Notes: generated from the letters alone by a model not told the origin. Positions 7,712 through 17,057 are shown, numbered from the stretch's first letter. The stretch is DNA of 64,000 nucleotides from Streptomyces sp. ISL-94 (GCF_018614075.1 NZ_JAGGOZ010000024.1:1-64000); one strand, 5' to 3'. A program made the numbers and translations.

Positions 7712-8707
7712 ATGCCGGTCAGTCCAGCGGACCCGGCCAACTCGGCCGATCCAGCCGATCCAGCCAACCCAGCCAACCCAGCCGTGCCGGCGCAGCCAGC
7801 GCAGCCGACGGGGCCGGCCACCTCCCCGACGGCATCCTTCCGGGCCGCCTACGACGCCGCCCTGGGGCACTGGCCAGGGCCGGTCGAGGCCGTCGAGTTG
7901 CCCACCCCGTACGGCGTCACCCGCGTCAACAGCTGCGGCCCGGCGGGCGCGCCGCCGCTGGTCCTGCTTCCCGGCGGCGGGGCCACCTCCACCGTGTGGG
8001 GGGCCTGCGCCGCGGCCGGGCTCGCCCGGGGCCACCGCGTGCACGCCGTCGACCTGGTGGGGGATCCGGGGCTCAGTGTCCCCGCGGCGGGGCGGCCGGT
8101 ACGGACCACCGGGGACCTCGTCGGCTGGCTCGACGCGGTGCTGGACTCCCTCGCAGGGGGAGCCGGCGGCCCCGGCCGGCAGGCCGTCACCCTCGGCGGG
8201 CACTCGTACGGGGCCTGGATCGCCGCCCATTACGCCGCTCATTGCGCGACCCGGGACGCCACCCGCGACGCCACCCGGCTCGACCGCCTCGTCCTGCTCG
8301 ACCCGACCCAGGTCTTCACCGGACTCCGCCCCGGCTACGTGCTGCGCGCGCTGCCCATGCTGGTACGGCCCACCCCGCGCCGGATCCGGTCCTTCCTGGC
8401 GTGGGAGACCGGCGGTGCCGCGCTGGACCCGGCCTGGCTGCGGCTCCAGGACGAGACCGCCGGCTTCCCCACCGTCCGACCGGTCACCGGCCCGCGCCCC
8501 GGCCTCGCCGGGCCGGCCGGGCTCGGGGAACTGCCGGTGCACGTCCTGTTCGCCGAGCGCGCCCGCTGCCACGACTCCGCCCGCGCGGCCCGGGCCGCGG
8601 CCGCCGCGCTGCCGGGCGCGCGCATCGACGTACTCCCCGGGGTCTCGCACCACGCGCTGCCGCTGTTGGCGGCCGAGGAGATCGCCCGGCGGCTGGTCCT
8701 CGACTAG
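7712..8707 (+). CDS. Alpha/beta hydrolase
   Basis: A 331-residue serine hydrolase. The nucleophile elbow is GGHSYGAW (about residue 167), the oxyanion region LLPGGGATSTVW, and the probable catalytic His is in PGVSHHALPL near the C-terminus. The first 40 residues are a low-complexity run of Pro-Ala-Asn/Asp triplets, probably disordered. The substrate is unknown. It is divergent from MarR and convergent with the ArsC-like gene, with the two stops sharing the four bases CTAG. Confidence 0.82.
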   Translation: MPVSPADPANSADPADPANPANPAVPAQPAQPTGPATSPTASFRAAYDAALGHWPGPVEAVELPTPYGVTRVNSCGPAGAPPLVLLPGGGATSTVWGACAAAGLARGHRVHAVDLVGDPGLSVPAAGRPVRTTGDLVGWLDAVLDSLAGGAGGPGRQAVTLGGHSYGAWIAAHYAAHCATRDATRDATRLDRLVLLDPTQVFTGLRPGYVLRALPMLVRPTPRRIRSFLAWETGGAALDPAWLRLQDETAGFPTVRPVTGPRPGLAGPAGLGELPVHVLFAERARCHDSARAARAAAAALPGARIDVLPGVSHHALPLLAAEEIARRLVLD

Positions 8708-9075
8708 CCCTTGCGCGACAGGGCGTCGCGGACGGCCTCCTCGGAGCGCGCGACAACGGCCGTGCCGTCCTCGGCGGTGATGATCGGGCGCTGGATCAGC
8801 TTCGGGTGCGCGGCCAGGTGGGCGATCCAGCGGGCCCGCGCCGCGTCGGTCTCCTCGCGCGGCAGTTCCCGTACGCCCGTCTCCTTGGCCAGCGGGTCCG
8901 AGGTGCGCGTGATGTCCCAGGGCTCCAGCCCGAGGCGGCCGAGCACCTCGCGGATCTCGTCCTCGGAGGGCACGTCCTCCAGGTAGCGGCGCACGGTGTA
9001 GTCGGCGCCCTCCGCGTCCAGCAGGGTCAGCGCGCTGCGGCACTTGGAACAGGCGGGATTGATCCAGATCTCCAT
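8704..9075 (-). CDS. ArsC/Spx-family thioredoxin-fold reductase
   Basis: A 123-residue protein starting MEIWINPACSKCRSALTLL. The cysteine after NPA is the ArsC/Spx active-site position, and the second Cys gives a CxxC. The C-terminal LIQRPIITAEDGTAVVARS is the family hallmark. It is probably a glutaredoxin-coupled arsenate-reductase-like enzyme of the YffB/ArsC group. No other arsenic genes are nearby, so arsenate as substrate is not supported by context. Confidence 0.88.
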   Translation of the reverse strand: MEIWINPACSKCRSALTLLDAEGADYTVRRYLEDVPSEDEIREVLGRLGLEPWDITRTSDPLAKETGVRELPREETDAARARWIAHLAAHPKLIQRPIITAEDGTAVVARSEEAVRDALSRKG

Positions 9076-9240
9076 GGCCCCCAGCCTATCCAGAGACGGT
9101 CCTGAGCCGGTCCGGCAGTTGGTCTCGGAGTTGGTCTCGGAGCCGGTCCCAAGTCGGTCTGGCCAGGGGGTTCTGTCAGTGGTCCCCGGTAAAATCGAGG
9201 GAGAACGACAGGAAGCCAACTACCGTTTGGGAGGCTGTAG
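9076..9240. promoter_or_regulatory. Divergent promoter region with direct repeats
   Basis: Contains two adjacent copies of TTGGTCTCGGAG and related GGTCC/GGTCT blocks between the divergent ArsC-like gene and the small basic protein gene. A TAAAAT-like -10 lies near 9190. Function not determined. Confidence 0.35.
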
Positions 9241-9492
9241 ATGGCCACTGCCACCACCATCCAGCACGTCAAGAAGAAGCCGCTGCCGGCGGGCCTGCCC
9301 CGCGAGTGGTACGAGAGCCACAACCGCCGTCTGAAGGCGATGCGCCTGGCGATATCCCTGCTCGACTCGGGGACGTATGACGCCCGGCGCGCCACCAACC
9401 GGAAGATCCGGACGATGGCCGTCCGGACGGGGATCCACCGGCCGTCCAATGTCACCTGCAAGATGGTGCGCACGTTCATCCAGGAGGCGTGA
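9241..9492 (+). CDS. Small basic conserved hypothetical protein
   Basis: An 83-residue lysine/arginine-rich protein beginning MATATTIQHVKKKPLPAGLP, with a good GGGAGG ribosome site. Charge and size suggest nucleic-acid binding, but no motif is decisive. It is followed at once by a strong bidirectional terminator. I do not recognise a named family. Confidence 0.7.
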   Translation: MATATTIQHVKKKPLPAGLPREWYESHNRRLKAMRLAISLLDSGTYDARRATNRKIRTMAVRTGIHRPSNVTCKMVRTFIQEA

Positions 9493-9506
9493 CAGCCGGT
9501 CACCAC

Positions 9507-9542
9507 CCACTCCGTGCCGGCCGCAGGACCGGCACGGAGTGG
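9507..9542. terminator. Bidirectional terminator
   Basis: A perfect 14-bp stem CCACTCCGTGCCGG/CCGGCACGGAGTGG with an 8-base loop, between the convergent small protein gene and the phosphatase gene. Confidence 0.85.
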
Positions 9543-10622
9543 TCATCCGTCCAGGCGGAGCAGCAGCAGGGCCACGTCGTCGCGCGGGCCGCCGCCCGTG
9601 AAGGCCGCCAGGTCCCGCCACACCGACTCGACCAGGCCCGCCGGATCCGTCGCCAGTACGGGCACCCGCGCGGCCAGCGGATAGAAATGCCCCGCCGCGT
9701 CCCGGGCCTCGGTCACCCCGTCGGTGTGCAGCAGGAACCGGTCCCCGGGCCGCACCGGCAGCTCCGCCACCGTCGACGGCAGCTGCCCCGCCAGCCCCAG
9801 GCCCAGCGGCGGACCCGGCTCCACGGCGACCTCCTCGACCTGCGGCCCGCGCAGGTGCAGGGCGGGCGGGTGCCCGCACGACACGATCCGTACGAGGTCC
9901 AGCCCGGGCGGGAACTCCATCAGCACCGCCGTCGTGAACAGTTCGGGGTGCTCCACGGACGCGGCGGCGGCGTCCGCCGTCAGCCGCCGGTCCAGCCGGG
10001 CCGCGACCGCCGACAGCTCCGCGTCGTCGAGCACCGCCTCGCGGAAGGCCCCGAGCAGCGCCGCCACGGTGGCGACCGCCGCCAGGCCGTGCCCCTGTAC
10101 GTCGCCGACCAGCGCCCGCACCCCGTACGGCCCCGCCCGCACGTCGTACAGGTCCCCGCCGACCAGGGTGCCGCGCTGGGCCGCCCGGTAGAGGCCGGAG
10201 CAGGCCACCGGACCCACCCGTTCCGGTACTGGGGGGAGGACCGCCAGCTGCGCCGCCTCCGCCACCGTCCGTACGCTGACCAGTTGCGCGTCCCGGCGCC
10301 GTCGGACCCAGGCGATCACCACGCTCAGCAGCCCGACCGTGGCCACCGTGGCCAGGTCAGTGCCCCGGGCGTGGGAGATGCCGAGGCTGGGCACGCCCAG
10401 CAGGAGGAGCACGACGGCGGCGAAGAACGCGGTTCCGGCCGCCCCGTACGCGAAGGCGGCCACCGGCGGCAGACCGGCGAGGAAGTAGCCGAGCTCCACG
10501 TCGCCGGGGGTGAGGTCCTGGGCGAGGACCAGCACCACGAGGGCCACCGCGGGCGCGAACCGGGCCCAGCGCGGTGGCGGCTCCCCGCGCAGCCAGCCTG
10601 GCTCCCCGCGTCCGCGTCTCAC
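9543..10622 (-). CDS. SpoIIE-type PP2C serine phosphatase, membrane-anchored
   Basis: A 359-residue protein with three or four N-terminal membrane segments (about residues 23-115) and a cytoplasmic PP2C-SpoIIE domain. Metal/catalytic motifs seen are GGDLYDV, VGDVQGHGLAA, GHPPALHLRG and LLHTDGVTEARDA. Such proteins dephosphorylate anti-sigma antagonists in stress or development pathways. No partner anti-sigma gene is adjacent. Confidence 0.9.
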   Translation of the reverse strand: MRRGRGEPGWLRGEPPPRWARFAPAVALVVLVLAQDLTPGDVELGYFLAGLPPVAAFAYGAAGTAFFAAVVLLLLGVPSLGISHARGTDLATVATVGLLSVVIAWVRRRRDAQLVSVRTVAEAAQLAVLPPVPERVGPVACSGLYRAAQRGTLVGGDLYDVRAGPYGVRALVGDVQGHGLAAVATVAALLGAFREAVLDDAELSAVAARLDRRLTADAAAASVEHPELFTTAVLMEFPPGLDLVRIVSCGHPPALHLRGPQVEEVAVEPGPPLGLGLAGQLPSTVAELPVRPGDRFLLHTDGVTEARDAAGHFYPLAARVPVLATDPAGLVESVWRDLAAFTGGGPRDDVALLLLRLDG

Positions 10623-10711
10623 CCCTCCACCCTGGTACGGGGGCCGGGACCGCGCACCCTGGACCGCTCCGCCGGGTGGCCCCGTAGGGCCGGTGCCACG
10701 ACAGTGGTGGC

Positions 10712-11470
10712 GTGACGGTAAACGAAGACTCCGGCGAGGGCCCGGCCCCGGCCGCCGCCCCGACGCAGGCGCACCTCGAGGCCCACGGGGGCGGCGGGGC
10801 GGACATCAGCACGCGGCTGAACTGGCTGCGGGCGGGGGTGCTCGGGGCCAACGACGGGATCATCTCCACGGCCGGCCTGGTGGTCGGCGTGGCCGGGGCC
10901 ACCACCTCGCGCTCGGCGATCCTGGCGGCGGGTGTGGCCGGACTGCTGGCGGGCTCGCTGTCCATGGCGGCGGGGGAGTACGTGTCGGTCAGCTCCCAGC
11001 GGGATTCGGAACGGGCGGCGCTGGATCTGGAGCGGCGGGAACTGGCCGAGGAGCCGGAAGCGGAGCTGGAGGAGCTCACCGAGCTGCTGATGGGGCGGGG
11101 ACTGAGCCGGCCGCTGGCGCGGGAGGCGGCCGAACAGCTGACGGAGCGCGACGCGCTGCGGGCTCACGCCCGGGTGGAGCTGGGAATCGACCCCGACGAG
11201 CTGGCCAATCCGTGGCATGCGGCGCTGGCCAGCCTGGTCGCCTTCACGGTGGGGGCGCTGCTGCCGCTGCTGGCGATCGTGCTGCCGGGGCCGTCGGAGC
11301 GGGTGCCGGTGACGGTGGGGGCGGTGCTGGCGGCGCTCACGCTGTGCGGGGTGCTCAGCGCACGGCTGGGCGGAGCCCCTGCGCTCCGCGCGGTCGGCCG
11401 CAACGTGGTCGGGGGCGCCCTGGCCATGGCCGTCACCTACGCGGTGGGCACCTGGCTCGGCACAACCTGA
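10712..11470 (+). CDS. VIT1/CCC1 family Fe2+/Mn2+ transporter
   Basis: A 252-residue membrane protein. WLRAGVLGANDGIISTAGLV and LLAGSLSMAAGEYVSVSSQR are the two signature helices; a charged Glu-rich cytosolic region (about 100-150) is the metal-binding domain; three hydrophobic helices follow. It exports or stores ferrous or manganous ions. The GTG at 10712 is used. It is divergent from the phosphatase. Confidence 0.9.
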   Translation: MTVNEDSGEGPAPAAAPTQAHLEAHGGGGADISTRLNWLRAGVLGANDGIISTAGLVVGVAGATTSRSAILAAGVAGLLAGSLSMAAGEYVSVSSQRDSERAALDLERRELAEEPEAELEELTELLMGRGLSRPLAREAAEQLTERDALRAHARVELGIDPDELANPWHAALASLVAFTVGALLPLLAIVLPGPSERVPVTVGAVLAALTLCGVLSARLGGAPALRAVGRNVVGGALAMAVTYAVGTWLGTT

Positions 11471-11666
11471 CCCCCGGGGCTCTGCCCCGCCCCTCAATCG
11501 CCGGCGAGGCTGAGTTTGGCTCAAGCGTCGGCGGGCGGCGAGTGGCTGCGGCCGGGCTGGTGCCGCGCGCCAGAGCCGGGCTCCGCCCGGTCCCGGGGCT
11601 CCGCCCCGGACCCCGCGCCTCAAACGCCGGCGCGGCTGAAATTGCGCTCCGCGCAATCCGGCCCCC
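11471..11666. repeat. Intergenic Streptomyces GGGGCTC-type repeats
   Basis: Two related copies: GGGGCTCTGCCCC followed by CAATCGCCGGCGAGGCTGA, and GGGGCTCCGCCCCGGACCCC followed by CAAACGCCGGCGCGGCTGA. Each has a small hairpin and a shared right half, a pattern common between Streptomyces genes. It fills the 345-bp gap between the VIT transporter and the epimerase; the first copy may end transcription. Confidence 0.7.
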
Positions 11667-11815
11667 GGCATCCAGCCCCCGGCGAATGTGCCCGCCACCG
11701 GTCCCGCAGGGTGCCGGGCGCGGGGCCGGGGCCGGTGGGCGCAGGCACGGGGCGGCGCGTACCGGAGCGGACCCGATTCGGCCGAGCGGGCGCAGCGACC
11801 CGGCAGGATGGGGGC

Positions 11816-12712
11816 ATGCGTATCGCAGTCACCGGTTCCAGCGGGCTCATCGGCAGTGCCCTCGTGCGGTCCCTCCGGGGGGACGGGCACGAGGTGGTGC
11901 GGTTCGTGCGGGGGGCGCCCGCCGGGGCGGACGAGGCGCGGTGGGATCCCGCCGGGGGGTACGTCGATGCCGGCGCGCTGGCCGGCTGCGGGGCCGTCGT
12001 GCATCTGGCCGGGGCCGGGGTCGGGGACCACCGGTGGACGGCCGCGTACAAGAAGGAGATCCGCGACAGCCGGGTCCTCGGCACGGCCGCGATGGCCCGG
12101 GCGCTCGCCGCGCTGGAGCAGCCGCCGCAGGTGTTCGTCGTCGGGTCCGCCGTCGGGTACTACGGCGACGCCGGCGACCGGGCCCTCGACGAGGACTCCC
12201 CGGCAGGGGACGGCTTCCTCGCAGAGGTCTGCGTCGAGTGGGAGGCGGCCGCGGAGCCGGCCCGCGCGGCCGGGATCCGTACCGCCTTCGCCCGTACCGG
12301 CCTGGTCGTCGCCCGCGACGGCGGGGCCTGGGGCAGGATGTTCCCGCTCTTCCGCGCCGGCCTCGGCGGCCGGCTCGGCAACGGCCGCCAGTACTGGCCG
12401 TACATCTCCCTGCGCGATGAGATCGCGGCCCTGCGCCACATCATCGACACCCCCTCCGTCTCCGGCCCGGTCAACCTCACCGGCCCCGAGCCGCTGACCA
12501 ACCGCCAGATCACGGCGGCCATGGCCCGCGTACTGCACCGGCCCGCGGTGCTGCCCGTGCCGGCGGCGGCCCTGCGCATCGTGCTCGGGGAGTTCGCCTC
12601 GGACGTGCTGGGCAGTCAACGGGCCCGCCCCACCCGGCTGCTGGAGTCGGGCTTCGTCTTCCAGGACCCCGGCGTCGAGCAGGCCATCCGGGCTTCCCTC
12701 CGTACCGGATAG
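11816..12712 (+). CDS. TIGR01777-type SDR epimerase (YfcH/SulA-like)
   Basis: A 298-residue atypical extended SDR. The nucleotide motif is TGSSGLIGSALVRSL, followed by VHLAGAGV. The family motifs WTAAYKKEIRDSRVLGT and VGYYGDAGDRALDEDSPAG are present, and the C-terminal DUF1731-type tail ends in LESGFVFQDP. The substrate is unknown. The start is the ATG at 11816, at the Rossmann strand. Confidence 0.9.
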   Translation: MRIAVTGSSGLIGSALVRSLRGDGHEVVRFVRGAPAGADEARWDPAGGYVDAGALAGCGAVVHLAGAGVGDHRWTAAYKKEIRDSRVLGTAAMARALAALEQPPQVFVVGSAVGYYGDAGDRALDEDSPAGDGFLAEVCVEWEAAAEPARAAGIRTAFARTGLVVARDGGAWGRMFPLFRAGLGGRLGNGRQYWPYISLRDEIAALRHIIDTPSVSGPVNLTGPEPLTNRQITAAMARVLHRPAVLPVPAAALRIVLGEFASDVLGSQRARPTRLLESGFVFQDPGVEQAIRASLRTG

Positions 12713-12717
12713 CGGAC

Positions 12718-12790
12718 CGTGCGACCGGCGTGCGACCGTCGTGCGACCGTTTGTGAGCCGGATGCGACCGCTGTGCGACCGGAGATGACC
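12718..12790. repeat. GTGCGACCG direct-repeat array
   Basis: Four or five near-copies of (G/A)TGCGACCG spaced about 11 bases apart occupy 12718-12782, after the epimerase stop and upstream of the FAD oxidoreductase. The roughly one-helical-turn period suggests a multimeric binding site, or simply slippage. Confidence 0.6.
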
Positions 12791-12878
12791 GCAATACCCC
12801 AACCAACTTGGGTTCCCCTGGAGCCCGTTAGGGGAAGGAGGACCCCCACACAGCCGCGCCGACCTCGGGGAGGGGCAC

Positions 12879-14126
12879 GTGCTCAATGCGGACGTCGTCA
12901 TCGTAGGAGCCGGAGTCTCAGGACTCGCGGCCGCGCACCACCTGATCGCAGCGGGGGTCGCGGTCACCGTTCTGGAGGCCGCCGACGACCCCGGCGGCCG
13001 GATGGCCACCGTCTCGGCCGACGGATTCCGGCTGGACCGGATCGGCCAGCTGCTCAACACCTCGTACACGGAACTCGGCCGGACCCCCGGCCTGTCCGCC
13101 CTGCCCCTGCGCCCCTTCGCGCCCGGGGTCCTGGTCCACACCGAGGGCAGACACCTCCGGGCCGGGGCCCTCACCCCGGCCCGCGCCCTGGCCAGCGGCT
13201 CCCTCGACCAGGCTCGGCTCAGCGCCGCGCTGGGGCGGCTCGCCGCCCTGCCCGAGGAACGCCTGCTCGCCCGGCCCGAGCGCACCGCGCTCGCCGCCCT
13301 GCGCTCCCGCGGCCTGCCCCCGCGCACGATCAACGGAGTGCTCCGGCCGCTGCTCGCCGCCCTGCTCCGCGACCCGGAGCTCACCACCTCCAGCCGGGTC
13401 GCCGACCTCGCCCTGCGCGGCTTCGCCCGCGGCCGCCTCGCCGTGCCCGAAGGCGGCGCGGCGGCCCTGCCCGAGCTCCTCGCCGCCGGGCTGCCGCCCG
13501 GCACCGTCCGCACCGGGGTCCGGGTCCGGTCGGTGGCGACCAACCTGGTCACCACCGAGGAGCACGGCGACTTCGGCTGCCGCTCCGTCCTCCTGGCCAC
13601 CGGCGCCCGCGCCGCCGCCGGGCTCCTGCCCGGCCTGCGCGTGCCCGGCTTCCACGAGGTCACCGTCCTGCACCACGCCACCGCCGCACCCCTGACCTGG
13701 GACGGCTCGCTGCTCCTCGACGCGGACCCCAAGTGGCCCGTCTCCCACACCACCGTCATGAGCGCCGTCGACCCGACGCGGGCCCCGGCCGGCCGGAGCC
13801 TGGTCACCACCACCGTCCTCGGCCCGCCGCCATCCCCGCGTACGGTCGCCTCGCGCCTCGCCCGCCTCTACGACACCGCCACCCGCGACTGGGAGCTGCT
13901 GGCCGTCCACCACACCCCGGAGGCCGTCCCCGCCATGCCCCCGCCCCACGACCTGCGGCGTCCGGTGCGCGTCCTGGCCGGGCTGTACGTGTGCGGGGAC
14001 CACCGGGACACCAATACCGTCCAGGGCGCCCTGCGTTCCGCCCGCCGCGCCACCACCGCCGTCCTGCGCGACTTCGGCATCCCGCTCCCGGCAGCCCCGG
14101 CGCCGGCCCTTCCGGTGGCTGCCTGA
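12879..14126 (+). CDS. FAD-dependent amine oxidase/phytoene desaturase-like protein
   Basis: A 415-residue flavoprotein. The dinucleotide-binding motif VVIVGAGVSGLAAAHHL is followed by LEAADDPGGRM. The C-terminal FAD segment reads LYVCGDHRDTNTVQGALRSA. These belong to the NAD(P)/FAD oxidoreductases related to phytoene desaturases and amine oxidases; the substrate is unknown. The GTG at 12879 follows GGGAGG. A strong terminator follows. Confidence 0.88.
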   Translation: MLNADVVIVGAGVSGLAAAHHLIAAGVAVTVLEAADDPGGRMATVSADGFRLDRIGQLLNTSYTELGRTPGLSALPLRPFAPGVLVHTEGRHLRAGALTPARALASGSLDQARLSAALGRLAALPEERLLARPERTALAALRSRGLPPRTINGVLRPLLAALLRDPELTTSSRVADLALRGFARGRLAVPEGGAAALPELLAAGLPPGTVRTGVRVRSVATNLVTTEEHGDFGCRSVLLATGARAAAGLLPGLRVPGFHEVTVLHHATAAPLTWDGSLLLDADPKWPVSHTTVMSAVDPTRAPAGRSLVTTTVLGPPPSPRTVASRLARLYDTATRDWELLAVHHTPEAVPAMPPPHDLRRPVRVLAGLYVCGDHRDTNTVQGALRSARRATTAVLRDFGIPLPAAPAPALPVAA

Positions 14127-14143
14127 GAACCACCCACGACACA

Positions 14144-14176
14144 GGGGCCCGGTCCAGACGCACCGGACCGGGCCCC
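14144..14176. terminator. Terminator after FAD oxidoreductase
   Basis: A perfect 12-bp stem GGGGCCCGGTCC/GGACCGGGCCCC with a 9-base loop, just past the stop; it can act for both convergent genes. Confidence 0.8.
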
Positions 14177-14195
14177 GGCTCAGGACGGGCCGCCG

Positions 14196-14277
14196 CGCCC
14201 CGCGGCACCCCGGGTCACGACAGGGCCGCCACCCGGCGCCCCGCGGCACCCCGGGTCACGACAGGGCCGCCACCCGG
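14196..14277. repeat. 41-bp tandem duplication at a gene end
   Basis: 14196-14236 and 14237-14277 are identical 41-base copies. The second contains the last codons and stop of the helix-turn-helix/TPR gene, so the end of that gene is duplicated just downstream of it. Confidence 0.9.
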
Positions 14278-15707
14278 TCCCGGTAGGTCCGCACCGCCGA
14301 GGCGTCCCGGTACGGCTCCAGCCGCCGCTCGAAGTCCCGTACGTACTCCACCGCACGCACCGACCGCATCTCCATCGCCTGCTGCGCCGCCTCCGCGCCC
14401 AGCGCGCACGCCTGGTCCAGCTCGCCCAGCCCCAGCCGCGCCGTGGCCAGCACCACCCGGCAGAACAGCCGCGACCGCGCGTACCCCGGCGCCCGCAGCT
14501 GCAAGGACCGCTCCGCGTGCTGCGCCGAGGCCCGGTACTGCTGGAGGTCCCGGTGGCAGTGCCCGAACTCGTCCGCCAGCTGCGCCTCGTCGAAGAACCG
14601 GGCCCAGTGCGGTACGTCGTCCCCCGGCCGGGCCGCGCCCAGCGCCCGCTCGGCCCGCACCAGCGAGGCCGTCGACGCCCGCACCTCGCCGAGGACCGCG
14701 TGGCCGCGTGCCTCCGCCGAGTGCAGCAGGGCCTGCACCACCGGCGGGGGACCGGAGCCGACGCCCTGCTGGGCCACGCGCGCCAGCTGCACCGCCTCCC
14801 GGCCGTGGCCCAGGTAGACCGCCTGCCGACTCATCGTGACCAGCACGTAGGACCCGTACGGCCGATCGCCCGCCGCCTGCGCGAGGCGCAGCGCCTGCAC
14901 GAAGTACCGCTGGGCCAGCCCGTGGGCGGCGATGTCGTACGAGGTCCAGCCGGCGAGCCGGGTCAGGTCGGCGGCGGCGGAGAACAGCCGGCGCCCGGTG
15001 GTTTCCCCGTAGGTCCCGCGGAGCATCGGCTCGGCCTCGTGCTCCAGGTAGCGCACCAGGGCCTGGCGGGCGTGGCCGCCGCCGTAGGCGTGGTCCAGGG
15101 TGCGGAACAGCTCGCTCACCGAGCGCAGCGCCGCGATGTCCCCGCCCGTCACGCGCTGCCCGGGTCCCCGGTCGATCTGCCGCTGGCGGGGCACCGAGGC
15201 CCGCCCCTGCACGGGGACGCGGGCGGCGTCCGACGGTGTCACCGGGTGGGCGCCGCGCCCCACCCGCTCGTCGGCCCGCCCGATGAGCCAGTCCCGGCTG
15301 GGCACGACCAGCCCGGCCGGGGTGAAGGCGATCTTCCGCAGCTCGGCGGGGGAGCCGGAGTCCTTGCGCCACAGCCCGCTCGCGATGTCCACGGCCTCCT
15401 CCGGGGTGGCCGCGAACTCCAGCCCCGCGTACACGGGCGCGCAGGCGTCCAGCCCCAGGTCCTGCGCGGAGAGCCGCCGCCCCAGCCGCCGGGTGAAGAC
15501 CTCGGCGATCAGCGCCGGCGTCGTCCCGCGCGGCTGCTGCCCGCGCAGCCACCGGGTCACGGAGGTCTTGTCGTACCGCAGATCGAGACCGTGCTCCAGG
15601 CCGAGCTGGTCGACGCGGCGGGCGAGCCCGGCGTTGGAGAATCCGGCTTCCGCGATCAGCACCGCGAGCTGCCGGTTGGGGACGCGCTGGGCAGGTCGTT
15701 CCGTCAT
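14256..15707 (-). CDS. Helix-turn-helix regulator with TPR-like C-terminus
   Basis: A 483-residue protein. The N-terminal part (FSNAGLARRVDQLG, YDKTSVTRWLRGQQPRGTTP) is an XRE-like DNA-binding region. Residues 200-480 are helical and repeat-like (HGLAQRYFVQALRLAQAAGD, LLHSAEARGHAVLGEVRAS), fitting the TPR regulators common in Streptomyces, such as the NsdA group. The ATG at 15707 was chosen; upstream residues look non-coding. It is divergent from the zinc-ribbon gene. Its role is probably developmental or nutritional but is not proven here. Confidence 0.8.
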   Translation of the reverse strand: MTERPAQRVPNRQLAVLIAEAGFSNAGLARRVDQLGLEHGLDLRYDKTSVTRWLRGQQPRGTTPALIAEVFTRRLGRRLSAQDLGLDACAPVYAGLEFAATPEEAVDIASGLWRKDSGSPAELRKIAFTPAGLVVPSRDWLIGRADERVGRGAHPVTPSDAARVPVQGRASVPRQRQIDRGPGQRVTGGDIAALRSVSELFRTLDHAYGGGHARQALVRYLEHEAEPMLRGTYGETTGRRLFSAAADLTRLAGWTSYDIAAHGLAQRYFVQALRLAQAAGDRPYGSYVLVTMSRQAVYLGHGREAVQLARVAQQGVGSGPPPVVQALLHSAEARGHAVLGEVRASTASLVRAERALGAARPGDDVPHWARFFDEAQLADEFGHCHRDLQQYRASAQHAERSLQLRAPGYARSRLFCRVVLATARLGLGELDQACALGAEAAQQAMEMRSVRAVEYVRDFERRLEPYRDASAVRTYRDRVAALS

Positions 15708-15880
15708 CGGCTCCACGGTTTCCTGACGCGACGGACCGGAGTCCCGGCCCTGTGAACGGCGTGAATGTAGCGGCGAACACCCCTCTCGCCGCCCTCTCTG
15801 TCCCACATTCATCCGATCGTGTGCAGAATCGGCAGGACCCTTTACGGATTGACCCCCTCCGTCGGCGTAACCTGCCGCAC

Positions 15881-16201
15881 ATGACGCGCCGGCCCCACGG
15901 GCCGCACCTCCCCGAGGAGCGGCCCGAATCCACCGCTCCGCTGCCCCCGCCCGAACTGACGGAGGCCGAGTGCCGGCGGTGCGGCACCTACATCGCGGGG
16001 CTCGACGGTCGGTACGCCTGCGGGGTGTGCGGCTGGGTCAACGACCACTCGGAGGGCCACCGGCGGCTGCCGCGCGAGGATGAGGACCCGGACCGGCCGC
16101 CGAAGGGCCGGCGCCGGCCGAAGCAGCTCCCCTGGCCCCCGCCCCAGCCCGCGCCCGAGCCCCCGGGGGGACCCCGGGAGGGGCCGCCGTACCCTTGCTG
16201 A
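15881..16201 (+). CDS. Small zinc-ribbon-like protein
   Basis: A 106-residue protein with CRRCGTY...CGVCGW (two CxxC pairs about 15 residues apart) at about residues 30-48, flanked by Pro/Arg-rich, probably disordered tails. It ends in a Cys. It lies 43 bases before lipB. The function is unknown. Confidence 0.65.
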   Translation: MTRRPHGPHLPEERPESTAPLPPPELTEAECRRCGTYIAGLDGRYACGVCGWVNDHSEGHRRLPREDEDPDRPPKGRRRPKQLPWPPPQPAPEPPGGPREGPPYPC

Positions 16202-16244
16202 GTGCGATACGTGCACACGGCAGGTTCAACGAGGAGGCGCTGCG

Positions 16245-17057
16245 GTGACTGAGCTCCGGTTTGTGCATCTGGGCTTCGGGCCGGAATTCGTCGAGTACAC
16301 CGAGGCCTGGGAAGAGCAGCGCCGGGTGCACGCCGCCCGCTTCGCGGACGAGATCGAGGACACCTGCCTGCTGCTGGAGCACCAGCCCGTCTACACGGCC
16401 GGCCGGCGCACCGACCCGAGCGAGCGCCCGCTCGACGGCACGCCCGTCGTCGACGTGGACCGCGGCGGCAAGATCACCTGGCACGGCCCGGGCCAGCTGG
16501 TCGGCTACCCGATCATGAAGCTGCCACGCCCGGTGGACGTGGTCGCCCACGTCCGCCGCCTGGAGGACGCTCTGATCCGCACGGCCGCCGAGTTCGGCGT
16601 GGAGACCACCCGCGTCGAGGGCCGCTCCGGGGTGTGGGTGCTGGGCGACCCCGTCGAGGAGCGCCCGAAGATCGGCGGCCTCTCCCTCGACTTCGACCCC
16701 CGGATGCACGACGACGAGTTCGACGCCCGGCTGAACGGCCCCGAGTACGCCCCGTCCAACGCCGGCCAGCGCCGCGAGGACCGCAAGCTGGCCGCGATCG
16801 GCATCCGCGTGGCCAAGGGCGTCACCATGCACGGCTTCGCGATCAACGTGAACCCGGACAGCACCTGGTTCGACCGGATCATCCCCTGCGGGATCCGGGA
16901 CGCCGGTGTGACCTCGCTCTCGTACGAGCTGGGCCGCGAGGTCACCATCGCCGAGGTGATGCCCGTCATCGAACGGCACCTGAAGGACGTACTGGAACAC
17001 GCGGAGCTGCGGCCCCGCGAGATCGAGCGGGAGACGGAGCAGGTGGCGGGCGCCTAG
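16245..17057 (+). CDS. lipB: Lipoyl(octanoyl) transferase LipB
   Basis: 270 residues. Transfers octanoyl from acyl-carrier protein to lipoyl domains, the first step of lipoate synthesis. Motifs: [48 protein letters not shown] (catalytic Lys) and the catalytic Cys in RIIPCGIRD. The GTG at 16245 follows GAGGAGG. lipA follows, and the pair feeds the 2-oxoacid dehydrogenases encoded at 37-44 kb. Confidence 0.97.
   Translation: MTELRFVHLGFGPEFVEYTEAWEEQRRVHAARFADEIEDTCLLLEHQPVYTAGRRTDPSERPLDGTPVVDVDRGGKITWHGPGQLVGYPIMKLPRPVDVVAHVRRLEDALIRTAAEFGVETTRVEGRSGVWVLGDPVEERPKIGGLSLDFDPRMHDDEFDARLNGPEYAPSNAGQRREDRKLAAIGIRVAKGVTMHGFAINVNPDSTWFDRIIPCGIRDAGVTSLSYELGREVTIAEVMPVIERHLKDVLEHAELRPREIERETEQVAGA

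Noticed and set aside
8704..9075. Arsenic-resistance operon
   Set aside because: Only the ArsC/Spx-like reductase is present; no arsR, arsB or acr3 nearby.
10619..13813. Very long open frame on the minus strand (over 1000 codons)
   Set aside because: It lies antisense to the VIT, epimerase and FAD oxidoreductase genes, which have clear motifs. High-GC codon bias leaves the complementary frame open.
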